Positions 1 through 11,315 of a DNA stretch of 64,000 nucleotides are shown in pieces. The position numbers and the translations under genes were made by a program. Numbering within the stretch: the first letter of the stretch is position 1; the number at the start of each line of letters is the position of its first letter. This stretch comes from Plasmopara viticola. Lineage: Eukaryota > Oomycota > Peronosporomycetes > Peronosporales > Peronosporaceae. Location: assembly GCA_001695595.3 (NCBI GenBank), contig MBPM02000028.1, positions 496,001 through 560,000 of the forward strand. Direction: 5' to 3'. The notes beneath the pieces are model-generated. The model was not told the DNA's origin, made no database searches, and saw nothing but the letters and a program-made list of their open reading frames with translations.

Positions 1-1546
1 ACTGGAAGTAGCACACACCGAGTAAGCAGAAAAAGAAGCAGCAAAAAAGCTCATCTTTAAATTTTGGTGTCAGGTATTAACTTGAAATGCTACATTATTT
101 CGTAGGTCGAGTTCTGGGTGTTTAATTAAAAAGAAGGATCGTATTAATATTAAATGATCATGTGTGCCGCAAGCGGGTGCATAGGAATAAAGCTCATTAA
201 TCCGGAAGCCTTAATACATTTTTTTCATCAGAGGCTGACGAAGTGGTCGAGCATGACGCATTTCTTGGCATCGACTTCACGCTTGTATGTTATATTGGTT
301 TAATATGGCCAAAAAATACTCTATAAGATCTTCAACCAGATGAGTGAACAATGACCACCGCACGAAGAATATCTTTTGCCTCTCCCTAGGCTTATTTTCA
401 GCTTTGTTGAAATACGCTTCTTATATTCTGTTGAGCAGGTCACCTACTGACGACTTCGATTTAGCACAGCGATTCTTGCTCGTACTTGGTCCATTATTAC
501 AGCTACAATCAACGATATACTTAATGTACAGGATACTTAAAGGGTAGTACAACGTATGCCTCACAAAAAGCTGCAGTTTTCGATGATATTTACAGCAAAG
601 GAAAAGACATTAATTTTGTTTGAGCATTTCGTCTTCATCATTTTCAATCACAGTTAATACGTCTTCGATCCATAAGAAATAATGAAATGTCCATATAGTA
701 AGGCGACAACCTCGTCTCTCTTCGTGTTCTAATTGCTCAGGATCCGAAAACATTTGAGCGTTGCGCGTCAGCAAGCAGTGTACAAACATCGTAAGCAAGG
801 TGCCTTGGGTCATTGCTTGAGTTATTCCTTTTTTGCCGCGACCCTAATACAACGTCGTCATGCTGCTTCTGTGTCAATGGCGCAGCAGCATGCGGAACAT
901 CTCGCGATTGAATCGCTGCGCAAGTGCGCATGTGTGTGTCAAAAATACAATGGCTCTAGTTTAAATGATCATTTTGTGAGACAGATACATCAATTTAAAA
1001 AAAAACATTTTTGACTAGCACATGCTAATCAAAGCACATAGAAATGGACAGCGAGAAAAATCGCGAACATCGGCACCATGAGTAAAAGACTTGAAATGCA
1101 ACACTATCGGAGGGTGAGCAGATAGGAGCTATGCAACATCAGCCAACACGAAAAGCGACACGCGTAAGGCTTTCGGAAAGTAAGCGCTGAAAAAACTTAT
1201 GGATCAGCAGAAGACCAACGAATTGGAAACGTCAGCCGGGATAGTGCACCGGCAGCTCGACTAGGTCCAAAATCTGTTACATCAGGTCCCACTCGCTCAA
1301 TTGTCGCTTTTACCGCAAATTCGGATCAGCCTTGTACGAAATCAATATATCGTATGTTAAAGCAGGTTACAAGACGTTTACTATGCAGACTGAATACATT
1401 TCTTAATATTGAAAAGTGTGATGGTCATCGTTTATTCTACTCAATTATTTTGCCTGAATTAATAATTTACTGTGAAAGCTCCGTCATCATGTACATTAAG
1501 ATAGTGCCTCGGGCTTTAAGCGAGCTGTAGTGCTACGTGGAGCTGG
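1..1546. other. gene-poor AT-rich DNA
   Basis: No complete gene is visible on either strand; open frames are short and low in complexity. The only possible protein trace is the RTA1-like scrap at 344-547, listed separately. Confidence 0.6.
344..547 (+). pseudogene. possible RTA1-like membrane protein fragment
   Basis: A 67-codon open stretch with two hydrophobic segments. The first reads like LFSALLKYASYILLS and the second like FLLVLGPLLQLQSTIYLMYR. Their spacing resembles the part of fungal RTA1-like seven-helix proteins where a 'GYxxR...P...Q..LLLLAP...A..Y...GR' pattern occurs. There is no ATG (the frame follows a TGA and begins with GTG) and no further helices are found downstream in any frame. 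At best this is one fragment of a membrane protein gene. The similarity is from memory of the family pattern and could be chance, since two hydrophobic helices are a weak signal. Confidence 0.22.
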
Positions 1547-1882
1547 TCATGCGAGAAGTAAGGGGAATAAATGCTCAGGGAGCTTAAATTTAAAATTTCC
1601 TTTTTGCTTTGATTGTCCTTGCGCTTTAATAAGTATCATGGCAAAAGGTGTCAGCTTTATAAAATGCTTGCGATGAAGGAAAAAAACAATCTCGCTTGGA
1701 TTGTAATCACTGATAAATGCAATTCGTGGGAGTAGCACTTGCTGGCCTTGGGAATCTTCTGTCACAATAGCTTCGTAAATCAAATACGAGTTCACCTCGA
1801 CTACTCGACAACGAGTCTTTACGTAGTCTACATCCGATTTCAAGCCTTGCAGCTTCATGATAGATGCGCTTTTCTCGATCAT
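1547..1882 (-). pseudogene. PIF1-like (Helitron-type) helicase C-terminal fragment
   Basis: About 111 codons carry the typical end of PIF1-family SF1 helicases as found in Helitron Rep/helicase proteins: CRVVEVNSYLIYEAIVTE, then GQQVLLPRI, then a segment matching the 'FAMTINKxQGQ' motif, here FAMILIKAQGQS. Known family members continue both ways: the Walker A/B helicase core should precede and a short tail should follow. Neither is visible nearby, and the TINK core is altered to LIK. I read this as a broken piece of a rolling-circle transposon or a captured helicase gene. The alternative, the last exon of a host PIF1 gene, is less likely because no other exon was found in the next 2 kb upstream on the minus strand. 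Confidence 0.6.
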
Positions 1883-3016
1883 CAGCTTGTGTGGTGTAGT
1901 TCCATTCGGAATTGTGATATGTAAAATTGGGCTTCAAGAAGAGTTGCTTTCATCGTTTTTGTTAGTGAAGGCGCAAATAAGATTAATCAAGTGATCTTCA
2001 AGCAGCAGCATCGTGAGCACGGCGCACCTCAGCGTTCAATGTTGTCGCTATGTTCCGGCTAAGATTATTTTCCTAATTTTGAATCCGCATGCATCGCTTC
2101 AGTATAGTTATTTGTTCTAGGAAACAACGCATTTTTAAGAACATCTTCGTGATTTATGTTCTCTTCTGCGTATGAACATTTCGTTTGCAAGCTTAATGAA
2201 ATTTGGACTAAGCGATAGAAAAATCTCATGCATCTCTTCCTTGAATCAAATCATAATTAGAAAGTGTCGACAGTTTTTCTGCTCTGCTTTCATTCTTGGT
2301 AGTCTGTACATGTATATTTACTGTGAGATGACCATAGCGAGTGCTTGCCCGTGAATACAACGATGTTAAGCAGGCATCGATGGTTTTTACAATGTTAGTC
2401 AGCACAACAGCCTAAAATAATTATGTGGAAGCACACACCTTTTTTTCCTTAAAGGATTTGTTATCGTTGTCTAGTGTTTTGCTGCAAACATTCAACAGTA
2501 TACGCGTTCTTACCCACACTTTGCATTTCGACCTACGCAGTGCTGATAAAATAAGCGATTGCTTCTTTTTTAGTGGAGAGCAGACTGATCTTCAATTTTT
2601 TGTATGAGCTGTGGCATATAAAATTTGGTGACCCCAGACCTGCTTGCTTGCAGTAATTTGTGTAGACGTGTTAGATCGTGAAAGAAAAAAAGTGATGTTA
2701 TTGCTTGGCCTTTTAGCGCATGTAATGTTTTGGTCGAAGTCTCTTTTCAAGTACATGTAGAATCAGTCTCAATGCGATGGGACCTGTGCAAATTTGAGAG
2801 CAAGCCAAGATGGATGCATTGTAAATTTCATTTTTTCCACATCGCTTTAAGGTACTCCACCCGCAAAGAGGAAGCACAATTGGTCGCGTACACCAACAAC
2901 ACGAAGGCTTTAATGCGAATTTGGTTAAGCTACCGAAATTCGCACGCCAGGACTGTGAAATCTCTGGCGCGAAGTACTGGTAGCTATTCGGCCCATTTTA
3001 AGCATTACTTGCCGCT
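1883..3016. other. no recognisable gene
   Basis: AT-rich DNA with only short open frames. A 99-codon frame at 2730-3029 on the plus strand has no recognisable motif. It overlaps the start of the retroelement protease fragment in another frame and may be decayed retroelement sequence. Confidence 0.5.
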
Positions 3017-3178
3017 ATGGCTGCGTTAAAAGTCCCTGCCTACTTTGAAAACGCAATGATCTCTGTGACATCTGAAAATTTAGACGACCCAGAGTGTTTG
3101 CTTGTCCTCGGCATAAACATACATGACTTGATGCTGGGCATACCATGGCTAATATATTACAAGTTCTGCGTTGAATGA
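3017..3178 (+). mobile_element. Ty3/gypsy protease-region remnant
   Basis: A 53-codon frame contains HDLMLGIPWLIYYKF. This matches the 'YDVILGMPWL' segment just after the retropepsin active site in Ty3/gypsy Gag-Pol proteins. The active-site DSG upstream and the reverse transcriptase downstream are missing. It is a degenerate fragment, the same segment that survives at 13.69 kb and (minus strand) at 18.13 kb, so several gypsy copies have decayed here. Confidence 0.5.
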
Positions 3179-3916
3179 TATAAGCACTAGCCGCTAAATT
3201 TGCCCAAAAGAGCTATGATGAGACATTTAGCGGTTTTTACACAGAATAAGTAGGGAAATGCTCGACAGAAGAAGCTTTCCAGAATACAAATGATTTCTCG
3301 AAGATGGTCGTGCTCAAACTTTTATTTGTGACTGAGATCGCTTTATAACTGGCAAATTAGCTGCTAAAAAGGCTCAACAGAGTGTTTTTATCGTGGACGG
3401 CATAGTTTCACATTTAGCCGGCGATAAACTCCCGCAAATCAAAAATCGGGATGCTATCCAAAGTAAATTTCTCCATGTCACGAATGATATCGAGTGTGAT
3501 AGAAGAAGTTCCATCGCAAGGATAAATAAATGACCGTTTAGCTGGCCGTCGTGTTACGACTACTGAGATTTGCAACCTCGAAAAGATCAATGCCAACACA
3601 ATAGAAAACGTGGAATTCTTTACTGAAATGCAACCCATCCTCTGCTTAAAAAAGTTAAAGCGATACATATTGAGGGCGATACCTTATCAGACGCATGCTA
3701 TAATTGGGTCTCTGTTATATAATTGAACAGATCGTCGGACGATGGGCTCGATACCATACTTATGTATTATGTTACATTCGAGACAAAGAATGGTTTATAA
3801 TGTGCTTTTTGGTTTTAGAAATCAACAGCAATTTTGCAAAATGTTAAATTTCAAGTTTTGCCGTAAAATACTTCATTAAATTTCAAACCGCGCGAAAGGC
3901 AATCAAGAGGGCGGCG
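3179..3916. other. intergenic, upstream of the INCENP-like gene
   Basis: No gene is visible; an 84-codon minus-strand frame at 3414-3668 has no recognisable motif. Just before the INCENP-like start, at about 3871-3890, TTCATTAAATTTCAAACCG loosely resembles the oomycete initiator plus flanking element. This is weak by itself. Confidence 0.45.
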
Positions 3917-6900
3917 ATGGGCGACGCTGTGGTGCGTGTGCGCGGTCACCTACAGAACTTGGCGCGCGAGAACTGGACAGCTATAGAAGCGCAACATGCT
4001 TGCAACGTCTCGTGGCTGCAGAGCGAGTTGGCGCAGATCTCGCGCTCGCTGGAGGTCAAAGTGCGTTTCGAACCCAAGCCGCCGGTCACTCCAGCGCCTT
4101 ATCCTAGGTAAACTTGAGCGTTAACAGCTGTTTTTAAGCCTTGTATATGCGATAAATGCCTTATATCTGTGTACGCTATGGCTTTATTACATTTGTGCCT
4201 TGTAGCGCGCTAGAAGACACGTTCAGAGCGAATGAACCGGCGAACAAGAAGCAAAAGGTCGAGATGCAGCGAGAAGAGCCAGCGTTATTGTCGAAAGACC
4301 AGAGGAGAAGGAGCGCGAGGCTGTCGATGCGTTTACGGATGAGGAAAGCGAGTGTGGACGTGGCAAGAGACGAGAAGAAGACGAGGAAGAGAGCCCGTTC
4401 CTCCAAGGGGCCGCTGCAAGACCCAGCGAAGCTTAAAGTCGTGGAGTTGCGGTCTGAGTTGAAAAAAAGAGGGCTTAGGACGGGTGGACTCAAGAATGCA
4501 TTGTTGAATCGTCTTTTAAACGCGTTGGAGCAGGAAAAGAGACAGAATAGAAGGCAAGGGCCGGAAGAGACTAGAGAAATTGTGGTAATCGACGACGACG
4601 ACGAAATCGTACGAGAAAGCGTCGGGTCTTTTAAATCGCTACGTAGTCAGTCGACGTCACCAAAAGCGACATCACATGATGACGAAAAGGATTTGGCGAA
4701 GAGAGGTAAGGACGAGGAGACACCGGTGGTACCAGTTATAGAATCAGATAAAGGCAGTGGAGAAATTCACAATAAAGAGCCGTCTAAACCAGCAGAGAAA
4801 GCACTAGCACCAGCTCTCCAGCTGAGGGAAATGAGGCAACATAGTGTTTCTATTGAGAGGAACAAGGAGAATGGTGCTCAGAGCTCAAGGCGTGATTTCG
4901 AAGAGGCTACTGTGGAGAGAGTTCTGACTAAAAATGTCGAGACGTGTGATGATAGGGAACCGAGAAAGTCAATGCAGGTGATTGAGAGGGATCTGGCGCG
5001 TTCAATAGCGTGGAAAAGGAAATCAATTTTACGGAAGACGACGTCGCTGGCTCCTCGAAATACAAGGAAGGTTAGCTTTGCTCCTAAGAATATGGTGAAT
5101 GTGATTGTGGAGAGTTCGCAAACCGACTCCAGTCAGCCGGATCCCAGTCCAGACGATACGCCGTTGTTAGTGGACAAAGTTGAAGCGCCTGCGGTGAACA
5201 AAGAGAAGAAGCAAGAGACCAGATCGGACTCTGTTACCGAAGATGACAACAAGGTGATAATGGTCAATACACCTAGCGCGACTCGAGAGGTTCCAACAAC
5301 TCGCGAGATTTCTTCTTTTCCAGTCGTATCTAAACAAGAAACAGACGAGCAACGTAGGAAGCGTGAATTTGATGAAAGTGTACAGCGCGAGGCCCAGAAG
5401 CTTCGAGCTGCTGCAAAGTTGTCTGCCCAGAAGCGGCTTGAGGAAGCCAAAGCTAGCAAAGCTTTTTGGGCGAAGCGCGATCAGTTGAAGGCAAAGTTGC
5501 GAGCTTCTTCAACCAGTGACAAAGGAAAGAGCACGTCAGCTCCTGTAGCATCAATTGAGAAAACAGCTGATACAGTGTCGCCGTCTACTTCGATAATTAC
5601 CGATATAACCTCCTCTACTGTTGGCGACCGGACAAGTTTAGCACTGAAGAAAGAGAAGCTAACGCAGTCTACGGCTGCAATGACGCGGAAAAGCTTAGAA
5701 AAAGCCACGGAATATGATTCCATGCGGTGCCTACAAGAAGTGGGAAGCACTTCGGGAGTACCCGTCTCCGTTGAAAGCTCGCGACATGAGGACAAAGGTC
5801 TTCGATCTACGTATTCCACTGTTGAAGACAAGTATCACGTCGAGCGATTGCAGTCTGTTCGACCCGCAGAGAAGCCAGCGGCAAAATCCATGCCATCGAC
5901 GATACAAATAACGCAAGACTCGCTACCACATGCGGGCATCGAAGTGGCGTCACGACAGGAGCTATATCGGTTGACACAAGAATCTTTGGTCTCGGCGCCA
6001 TTTAAGGGCGTGGGGAGTGAAAAAAATTCAGAGCTGCAGACGGCGAATTCTTTTCAAAAATGGAATCGTCCCGAATCGTTGTCCTCCACGGTGTCCTCAA
6101 TCCCTGAGCCTTCACTCGTGGAGAACGCTCTCAAATCCGGTACTGCACCGGCTCTGAGCATTCCACACAGACCAAACTTGCATCTTAGTAAGGATCTACA
6201 CTCGTTCTCGTCTATCTTGGACAAAGACAATTCACAACAGAGCAACAGTAGCCGGCTCGCTCCTGTTGTGAATGCTTTAAAGCTTGCGGAGAGATCACGT
6301 GTCGCTGAAGAAAAGAAACGACTCGAGAAGGTGAAACGCAAAGCAATGTTGAAAAAAAGGATGGAGGAGCACAAACAGGCGGTCGCACTCAAGGAAAAGG
6401 CTGAGAAGGACGCCCAGGAAAAGCGAGAACAGGATCGCTTGAACGAGCGGAAGAAGCGTGAGGCAGAACTAGCGAAACGGCGTCAACAAAAGCTTAAGGA
6501 GATGCGCGCAGGGCTTGAAAAGAAACGAGCGATGCTTGCAGCGGAAAAGAAGTCCCGCATTGCTTCCAGTGCAGCAATGCCGCAAAAATCTGTGGCTTCA
6601 ATTGCGGTGGCTTCCCATTCAAAGCATCGCGGGTTGGCAAGTGCATCTGAAGTCTCGCAACCTATGACAAAGCCGACTTCTAAGCCACTACAAAAGGCCA
6701 TATCCAAGCCAGTCTTAAAACCCCATTCGAGGCCAGATTCATCCCAGTCAATTCCAGCCGTAGGAAGGCCAGCGTCAAAGCCTGTGTCAAAGGTTGTCTA
6801 CAAACCTCTACAAGGGTCTCCTGTACCCGGGAAACAGGCTCCAAAAAGCCACTCGCCTGAAGTTTTGAACTATGAAATGTCGGATAATGCTGAGTCCTCA

Positions 6901-7203
6901 GATGGTGGCAGTAGTGACTCGGATGCAGGTCGTCGAGGAAAGAAAAAGGTGCCGAAATGGGCGCAAAGGGACCATTTAAGCAAAATCCTTCACGCGCAGT
7001 TTGGTAGAAATGCTATTGATCCATCGCCCACCATTTTTCAGGATTTTGCCAACACTTGCAACCTGGAGGCTATATTCGAGACGACGGATATTCAGAAAAA
7101 AAAGAAATTTGCACGACGAACAAGCAGTGGAAACTGGTTGGCCGATCGCCCTACCGCACGGGACAAAGCGCTGTATCAACATGACATGGGCTACGACCAA
7201 TGA
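3917..7203 (+). CDS. INCENP-like chromosomal passenger protein with SAP domain
   Basis: Scaffold of the chromosomal passenger complex, which positions and activates Aurora kinase at centromeres and the spindle midzone. Exon 1 is 3917-4107, a GT-AG intron follows at 4108-4205 (98 bp), and exon 2 is 4206-7203. The splice keeps frame and gives about 1062 residues. Residues 1-60 resemble the CEN box that binds Survivin/Borealin (VSWLQSELAQ, then a PKPP-type Pro-rich end). A SAP-like helix-linker-helix lies at about 138-173 (LKVVELRSELKKRGL). Two highly charged segments follow at about 444-497 and 754-848, the second like INCENP's single alpha-helix region. The C-terminal IN-box begins at about 979 (VPKWAQ) and ends in RRTSSGNW, the TSS being the known Aurora phosphorylation site. 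The long middle is low-complexity. Assignment rests mainly on the two ends. The downstream FYVE gene converges, 127 bp away. Confidence 0.85.
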
Positions 7204-7330
7204 GGTAAGGCCATGGACGTATAGTGGGAAATTGACGCTGTGTCGTAAACTGAAGTTATAATAGTATTTACGAGTGATTATAGAGAACTCAAACAAATCT
7301 TGGAACAATTCAATTGGACTCTGGGGTTTT

Positions 7331-8731
7331 TCATGCTGCTTTCAGGGTTGATACGCTACGGGAATTGCTCATTGCACGTCGTGTGTGCCTGCTCTGGAGG
7401 CTTGAAGTTAAAAGAGCAGTACTTACGGCATTTCGACAGGCTGCTGCATCGGTTTTCACGCATGCGTTACGAGTACCGAATTCGTCACGTGACGCGAAGC
7501 TGTTTGGTCGAGAAGAACGCAGACCAGTTGATGACGAGCTACTGTTCGTGTCAAAAGCCTTTTTCGAGTTGTCTTCAGCGGCCGATGCAAAGATCTTGAA
7601 GTCCCCTGATGCATAGATGCGCAAGATGGTTTTATCCTGTGCTAACAAATCCATGACATGGTCTGCCAGATTTTCAAGCGTGATTTCCATCTTGTACGCG
7701 GCAGCTGCAGCTCGAGCACGGGTGTCGAGCGCTACCAAGCAACCAAGAGCTGGACCGGCGGACTTACGAACATCAAACAATGGAGAAGCTCCGAAAAATT
7801 GGAATGTAGAGGGATCGGGAGTTGAAGGGAAGGACGAAGAACTAGCGAAATCGGGCACCGTTACGGCGACCTCAGTACTAAGGGCACGACTACAGATGGA
7901 GAGAAAGGTGGGGTCATGTAGCACGCGGGAATGTAACCCTTTGTGTGCGACGACCCAAAGATGCTGGTCTTGTACGAGTACGATGGCTCCTCCAACGCAG
8001 TCAAGATAGTCAACAAGCAGCGAGCAAACTGAGTAAAGCTTTTGGCTGCGGTACTGACTCACGACCACGTCAAGCTCACAAGAAGTCTGCAGTTGAGAAG
8101 TGGCTGGTGTGATCAACCAAGAAAAGGAGCACGGCGACGCTGGAGTGGAAGACAGAGTGCAGTCGCTCATTGTCATGGTCGCTAGAGAATCTACTGATTT
8201 GCTCTGGCGAAGTCGTGGGATCTGCGCTTCTCCTAAAAAGGGCCAGTCAACGTTTTCCACAAAAGTCGGCTTCATCATCTTCTTTTGCACGCAGCGAGCG
8301 CAAGTGTACGCCAAGTCGACCCCCTGGTCAGGAATGTCTACTAAGCAAAACCCCAGACATCGACGACAGCAAATGTCTCCACACTAAAGACACGACAATC
8401 TGTGAGATTTACAACCCTGCAACACGATTGGGTTCGACCAACTTACTGCTCGGCAATGGTGTCTCCAACGAAGCAGCCCAAACTTTTTGGCGCAGATCCC
8501 ACAACGCAAAACCTTGTCATTTTTCCGCCACGCAGACTTCGGGATACCAGTCAGTACTTTGGGACCTGACCGAGCCGACTGTGCACAGTTGTAAAGCGCT
8601 AGGAACGAGAGCGGAAGGCTGTCGGTCATTGTAGATGCCCGCGTCACTTTATGATCGATAAGCAAGTTGGAAAGTGCCTCGCGTAGCCACAAGTCCTGCC
8701 ACTCGACAGGCTCACCATTGCTCACGGTCAA
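7331..8731 (-). CDS. FYVE zinc finger and GAF-domain protein
   Basis: Probable PI3P-binding endosomal protein of the FYVE family that is expanded in oomycetes. A 63-bp intron (8384-8446; GTAAGT donor, TTTAG acceptor) splits the FYVE finger in phase 0, and joining restores it. Counting from the ATG at 8629, the zinc ligands are C43, C46, C59, C62, C67, C70, C89 and C92, with the basic RWRHHCR patch that contacts PI3P. A GAF-like region follows at roughly residues 145-300, then a Ser-rich tail; the total from that ATG is 411 residues. The true start is uncertain: the frame stays open upstream to about 8770 without another ATG, and a good acceptor (TTCTTCAG) near 8745 suggests an unseen 5' exon. 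Many oomycete FYVE proteins carry an N-terminal START-like domain, not seen here. The gene converges on the INCENP-like gene. Confidence 0.8.
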
Positions 8732-9039
8732 CTGGCGCCTTCTAAACTTGGCTGAAGAATGGACGCGTTGATCTTAACGGTCGAGCATATAGTAATGTTC
8801 CATACGGTTTCATGGATTGATGAAGCAGACACTGTGTCAAGATATGCCCATGGGGTTCTGCTATACTATAATTGTACGGCTCACTAAGTGAGAGTAAATC
8901 AAGAACACGCAGAGAACAAGAGCGGTTTTTTATCTAACGCGAGCAGAGATCTGGATGCCTCTTCCCTGAGTGAGAGTATTACCAAGTTCTATCTTCGGCA
9001 CGACCGTAGACTCCTGCCTTCCCTATTAAAAAAACGGCT
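8732..9039. promoter_or_regulatory. divergent intergenic region, presumed shared promoter
   Basis: About 300 bp separates the 5' end of the FYVE-GAF gene (minus) from the ATG at 9040 (plus). It should hold both promoters, unless an unseen FYVE 5' exon takes up part of it. No clear initiator or TATA-like element could be assigned. Confidence 0.4.
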
Positions 9040-10441
9040 ATGACGGAGAGCCTCGATGAGTCCGGAGTTTCGTCGTTGATCTTGGTCGACGATGAGGAGT
9101 ACGTGGTGCGAGCGTCGCGAAGTCAATTGCACTTTGACAATTATAGTGGAGTGGAGGTACGCAATACACTGCTAGAGTCAAAATTTTGCATCAGACACTT
9201 ACGTTAGGAGAACTTCTTGACAGGCAAGTCTTGAGCAAACATTCACACTCACGCTCGAACGCGGTCGCGACTTGGGCTGTGAAGTGTCACCGAGGGACGC
9301 TGTTGTCCCGATTATTGTTTCTCCGCTTTCAACACTTCGATTTCAGCTATCGGTAAACGATGCTACTCTGTCTCCATTTGAGGGCATACTGCGTCTCAAT
9401 GTACCACGAATATACTGCGTCAAATTTCTCATCCCCCAAATCTCTGAGAGCGACTATGTGTGGGACAATTTTCAAGACCAAATTGTTGTACATACAAGAT
9501 TGAGCAAGCTAGTGATACGACTTGGGGCTTGGAAGCACAAGATGCCACTGCCTCTTCCGCTCGAACAGGAAGGAAATGTACTGTTCCCAATCTCTCTTCC
9601 CGACGTTAGAACCCCGCCGTTGAGGCTCTTTAACGCCATCGAGCGGAACTTGGATCCAAGCCGATCCCGTCATCTCAATTATATTAAAAGTTCTGCCATA
9701 CAGGATTTGGTAGAGGATGACAAGTTTGACGTCCAACGAAGCGTAAGCTCATCATCCCTTTCACGGCCTTTGTCCGCTGAGCGACAATCCAGCCCCTCAG
9801 TGGCATCACTGCAACCTATGAACGCGTCACCCCCACCCATTTCAGCCTTGACTACAATTCAGTCTCAACGCGAAGCTCGAGAAGTCATTCTGGAGCTACG
9901 AAAACGCCTGACTGCCCCAATCAAAGCTCACCATGTATCGGAGATGCCAACCGATTCAGTCGTGTCGACCCCTGAGACAATTGCTCTTGACGCCAGCACA
10001 AAAGCTGAACTTGTCGAATTTAATGAACTCATTAACGCTGCAAAGGATCAAGTGAGAAAGGAGACTGCACGGGCCAAAAACGAGCTGCTGTATTACCAGC
10101 AATTGCTGCCAAAGCCTCCAATTAAGGCGCAGAAACCACGAAAGTTTCGACATTTATCAGCGACTGTCAAGCGGCCATTCAAGTTGCCGACACTTCTGCC
10201 GGACACGGTTCTTCCAGTAAACAATCAAGAGCCAATACCTCGAAATCAAGTGTTGGCACGTTCAAATTCTGCAAATTGTATCCAGCAAAAGTCTCCCCAG
10301 AGATTACAGGACCACCAAACAGCCATTGAACAGCAAAATGAGCTTCAGATTAGTGATTCTGATGATTCGGAAGTGGATGATGCTCCTCTTGTCGTCGATG
10401 AACCCACTGGTGTCGTCGCACTCGATGCAGAAGACGAGTGA
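9040..10441 (+). CDS. conserved-looking hypothetical protein, Ser/Pro-rich, acidic tail
   Basis: I do not recognise the family. Exon 1 is 9040-9156 (ATG, 39 codons), intron 9157-9223 (67 bp, GTACGC donor, GACAG acceptor), exon 2 is 9224-10441; the join is phase 0 and gives 444 residues. The first ~165 residues look like a folded beta-rich domain. Residues ~200-265 are Ser/Pro-rich (SSSSLSRPLS). A helical stretch at ~290-340 includes LVEFNELINAAKDQVRKE. The C-terminus is acidic (SDDSEVDDAP). The spliced frame is open throughout with balanced codon use, so it is likely expressed. It is divergent from the FYVE gene and ends 66 bp from the convergent HIUase gene, inside a dense housekeeping island. 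No transmembrane segment or signal peptide is evident. Confidence 0.72.
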
Positions 10442-10507
10442 ACATTGTAATATAGGCTACACTGAGACACTTAAGGCGTTTATTAGGACATTTAATTGAC
10501 TTTTTTT

Positions 10508-10915
10508 CTAGCTGCCACGGTACGTGGAGTATCCAAAGGGATTAAGGAGTAAGGGCACGTGATAATGCTGAGTCGGGTCTTTTACGGTGAAAGCTATAAT
10601 CACTTCCGGATAAAAGAAATCCCTAATGCCATTTTCCTCAAAGTATTCTTGAACAAAAAAGACAAGACGGTAAGCGCCGGCCCTAAAGTGTACTGACTCG
10701 GGTACTAAGGGGCTCTCGACCCGTCCATCAATGTTCGTTCGTCCCTCGTTAATGTGAACCCATTGGTCAGAGTGGAATTGCTGCAGCGCCACACGCACGT
10801 TGGCGGCTGGTCGACCGATTGAAGTGTCGAGAATATGCGATGTTATTGGAGACTTGTAATCTATTGGAAAGTTAGTCGAGGTGTGGCCATGGATAGCGGA
10901 GATGCGAGAAACCAT
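10508..10915 (-). CDS. 5-hydroxyisourate hydrolase (transthyretin-like)
   Basis: Hydrolyses 5-hydroxyisourate to OHCU, the second step of urate breakdown to allantoin; a homotetramer in the known family. The 135-residue single-exon protein is full length. It shows the conserved ITSHILDTSIGRPA entry (His27), NIDGR (Arg65), HYHVPLLLNPFGYSTY (His119), and the family's C-terminal tetrapeptide YRGS. His, Arg, His and the Tyr-Arg-Gly-Ser end are what separates the enzyme from vertebrate transthyretin, so activity is likely. The start is the first ATG, only about 18 residues before the conserved core. In some lineages the enzyme is peroxisomal; no targeting signal is clear here. It is convergent with the gene at 9040 and in tandem with the methyltransferase gene. 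Confidence 0.93.
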   Translation of the reverse strand: MVSRISAIHGHTSTNFPIDYKSPITSHILDTSIGRPAANVRVALQQFHSDQWVHINEGRTNIDGRVESPLVPESVHFRAGAYRLVFFVQEYFEENGIRDFFYPEVIIAFTVKDPTQHYHVPLLLNPFGYSTYRGS

Positions 10916-11315
10916 CGTCTTTGTGACTGCGACCTAATATTGCTGATTATAATATCTTTATCTTGTTCTCAGAAAAAATACTAAAAAGTAAACATTCACG
11001 TGTACATATATACCCTTATAAATGGTCGTTTTGAAAATGGTTATTTTCTACCTAAGATATACAGACGACGGCCATAATAAAAAAAGTATGATTCGCAATT
11101 TTACGCGATCCTTAGTGTAGGATTGCTACTGATGCCTGTGTATTAGTGATAGTAGTAAATGATAAATGAAATAGCAGAAGACTCCCTAAAAACACCCTCC
11201 CATCATAGTACTGAGTCATCAACCGACGCCATCAATTAAAATGTGCTCTCAATTGCACAATTCAACATAATCTTTGTCATTTAAGTTACCAACTCTTGAT
11301 CCCAAATCTTCGATG
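10916..11315. other. intergenic spacer
   Basis: 400 bp of AT-rich DNA between two minus-strand genes. It must hold the HIUase promoter and the 3' end of the methyltransferase gene. No repeat or further gene is visible. Confidence 0.6.

Noticed and set aside
1707..1937. Second minus-strand frame over the helicase fragment
   Set aside because: Overlaps the frame with the helicase motif and shows none itself.
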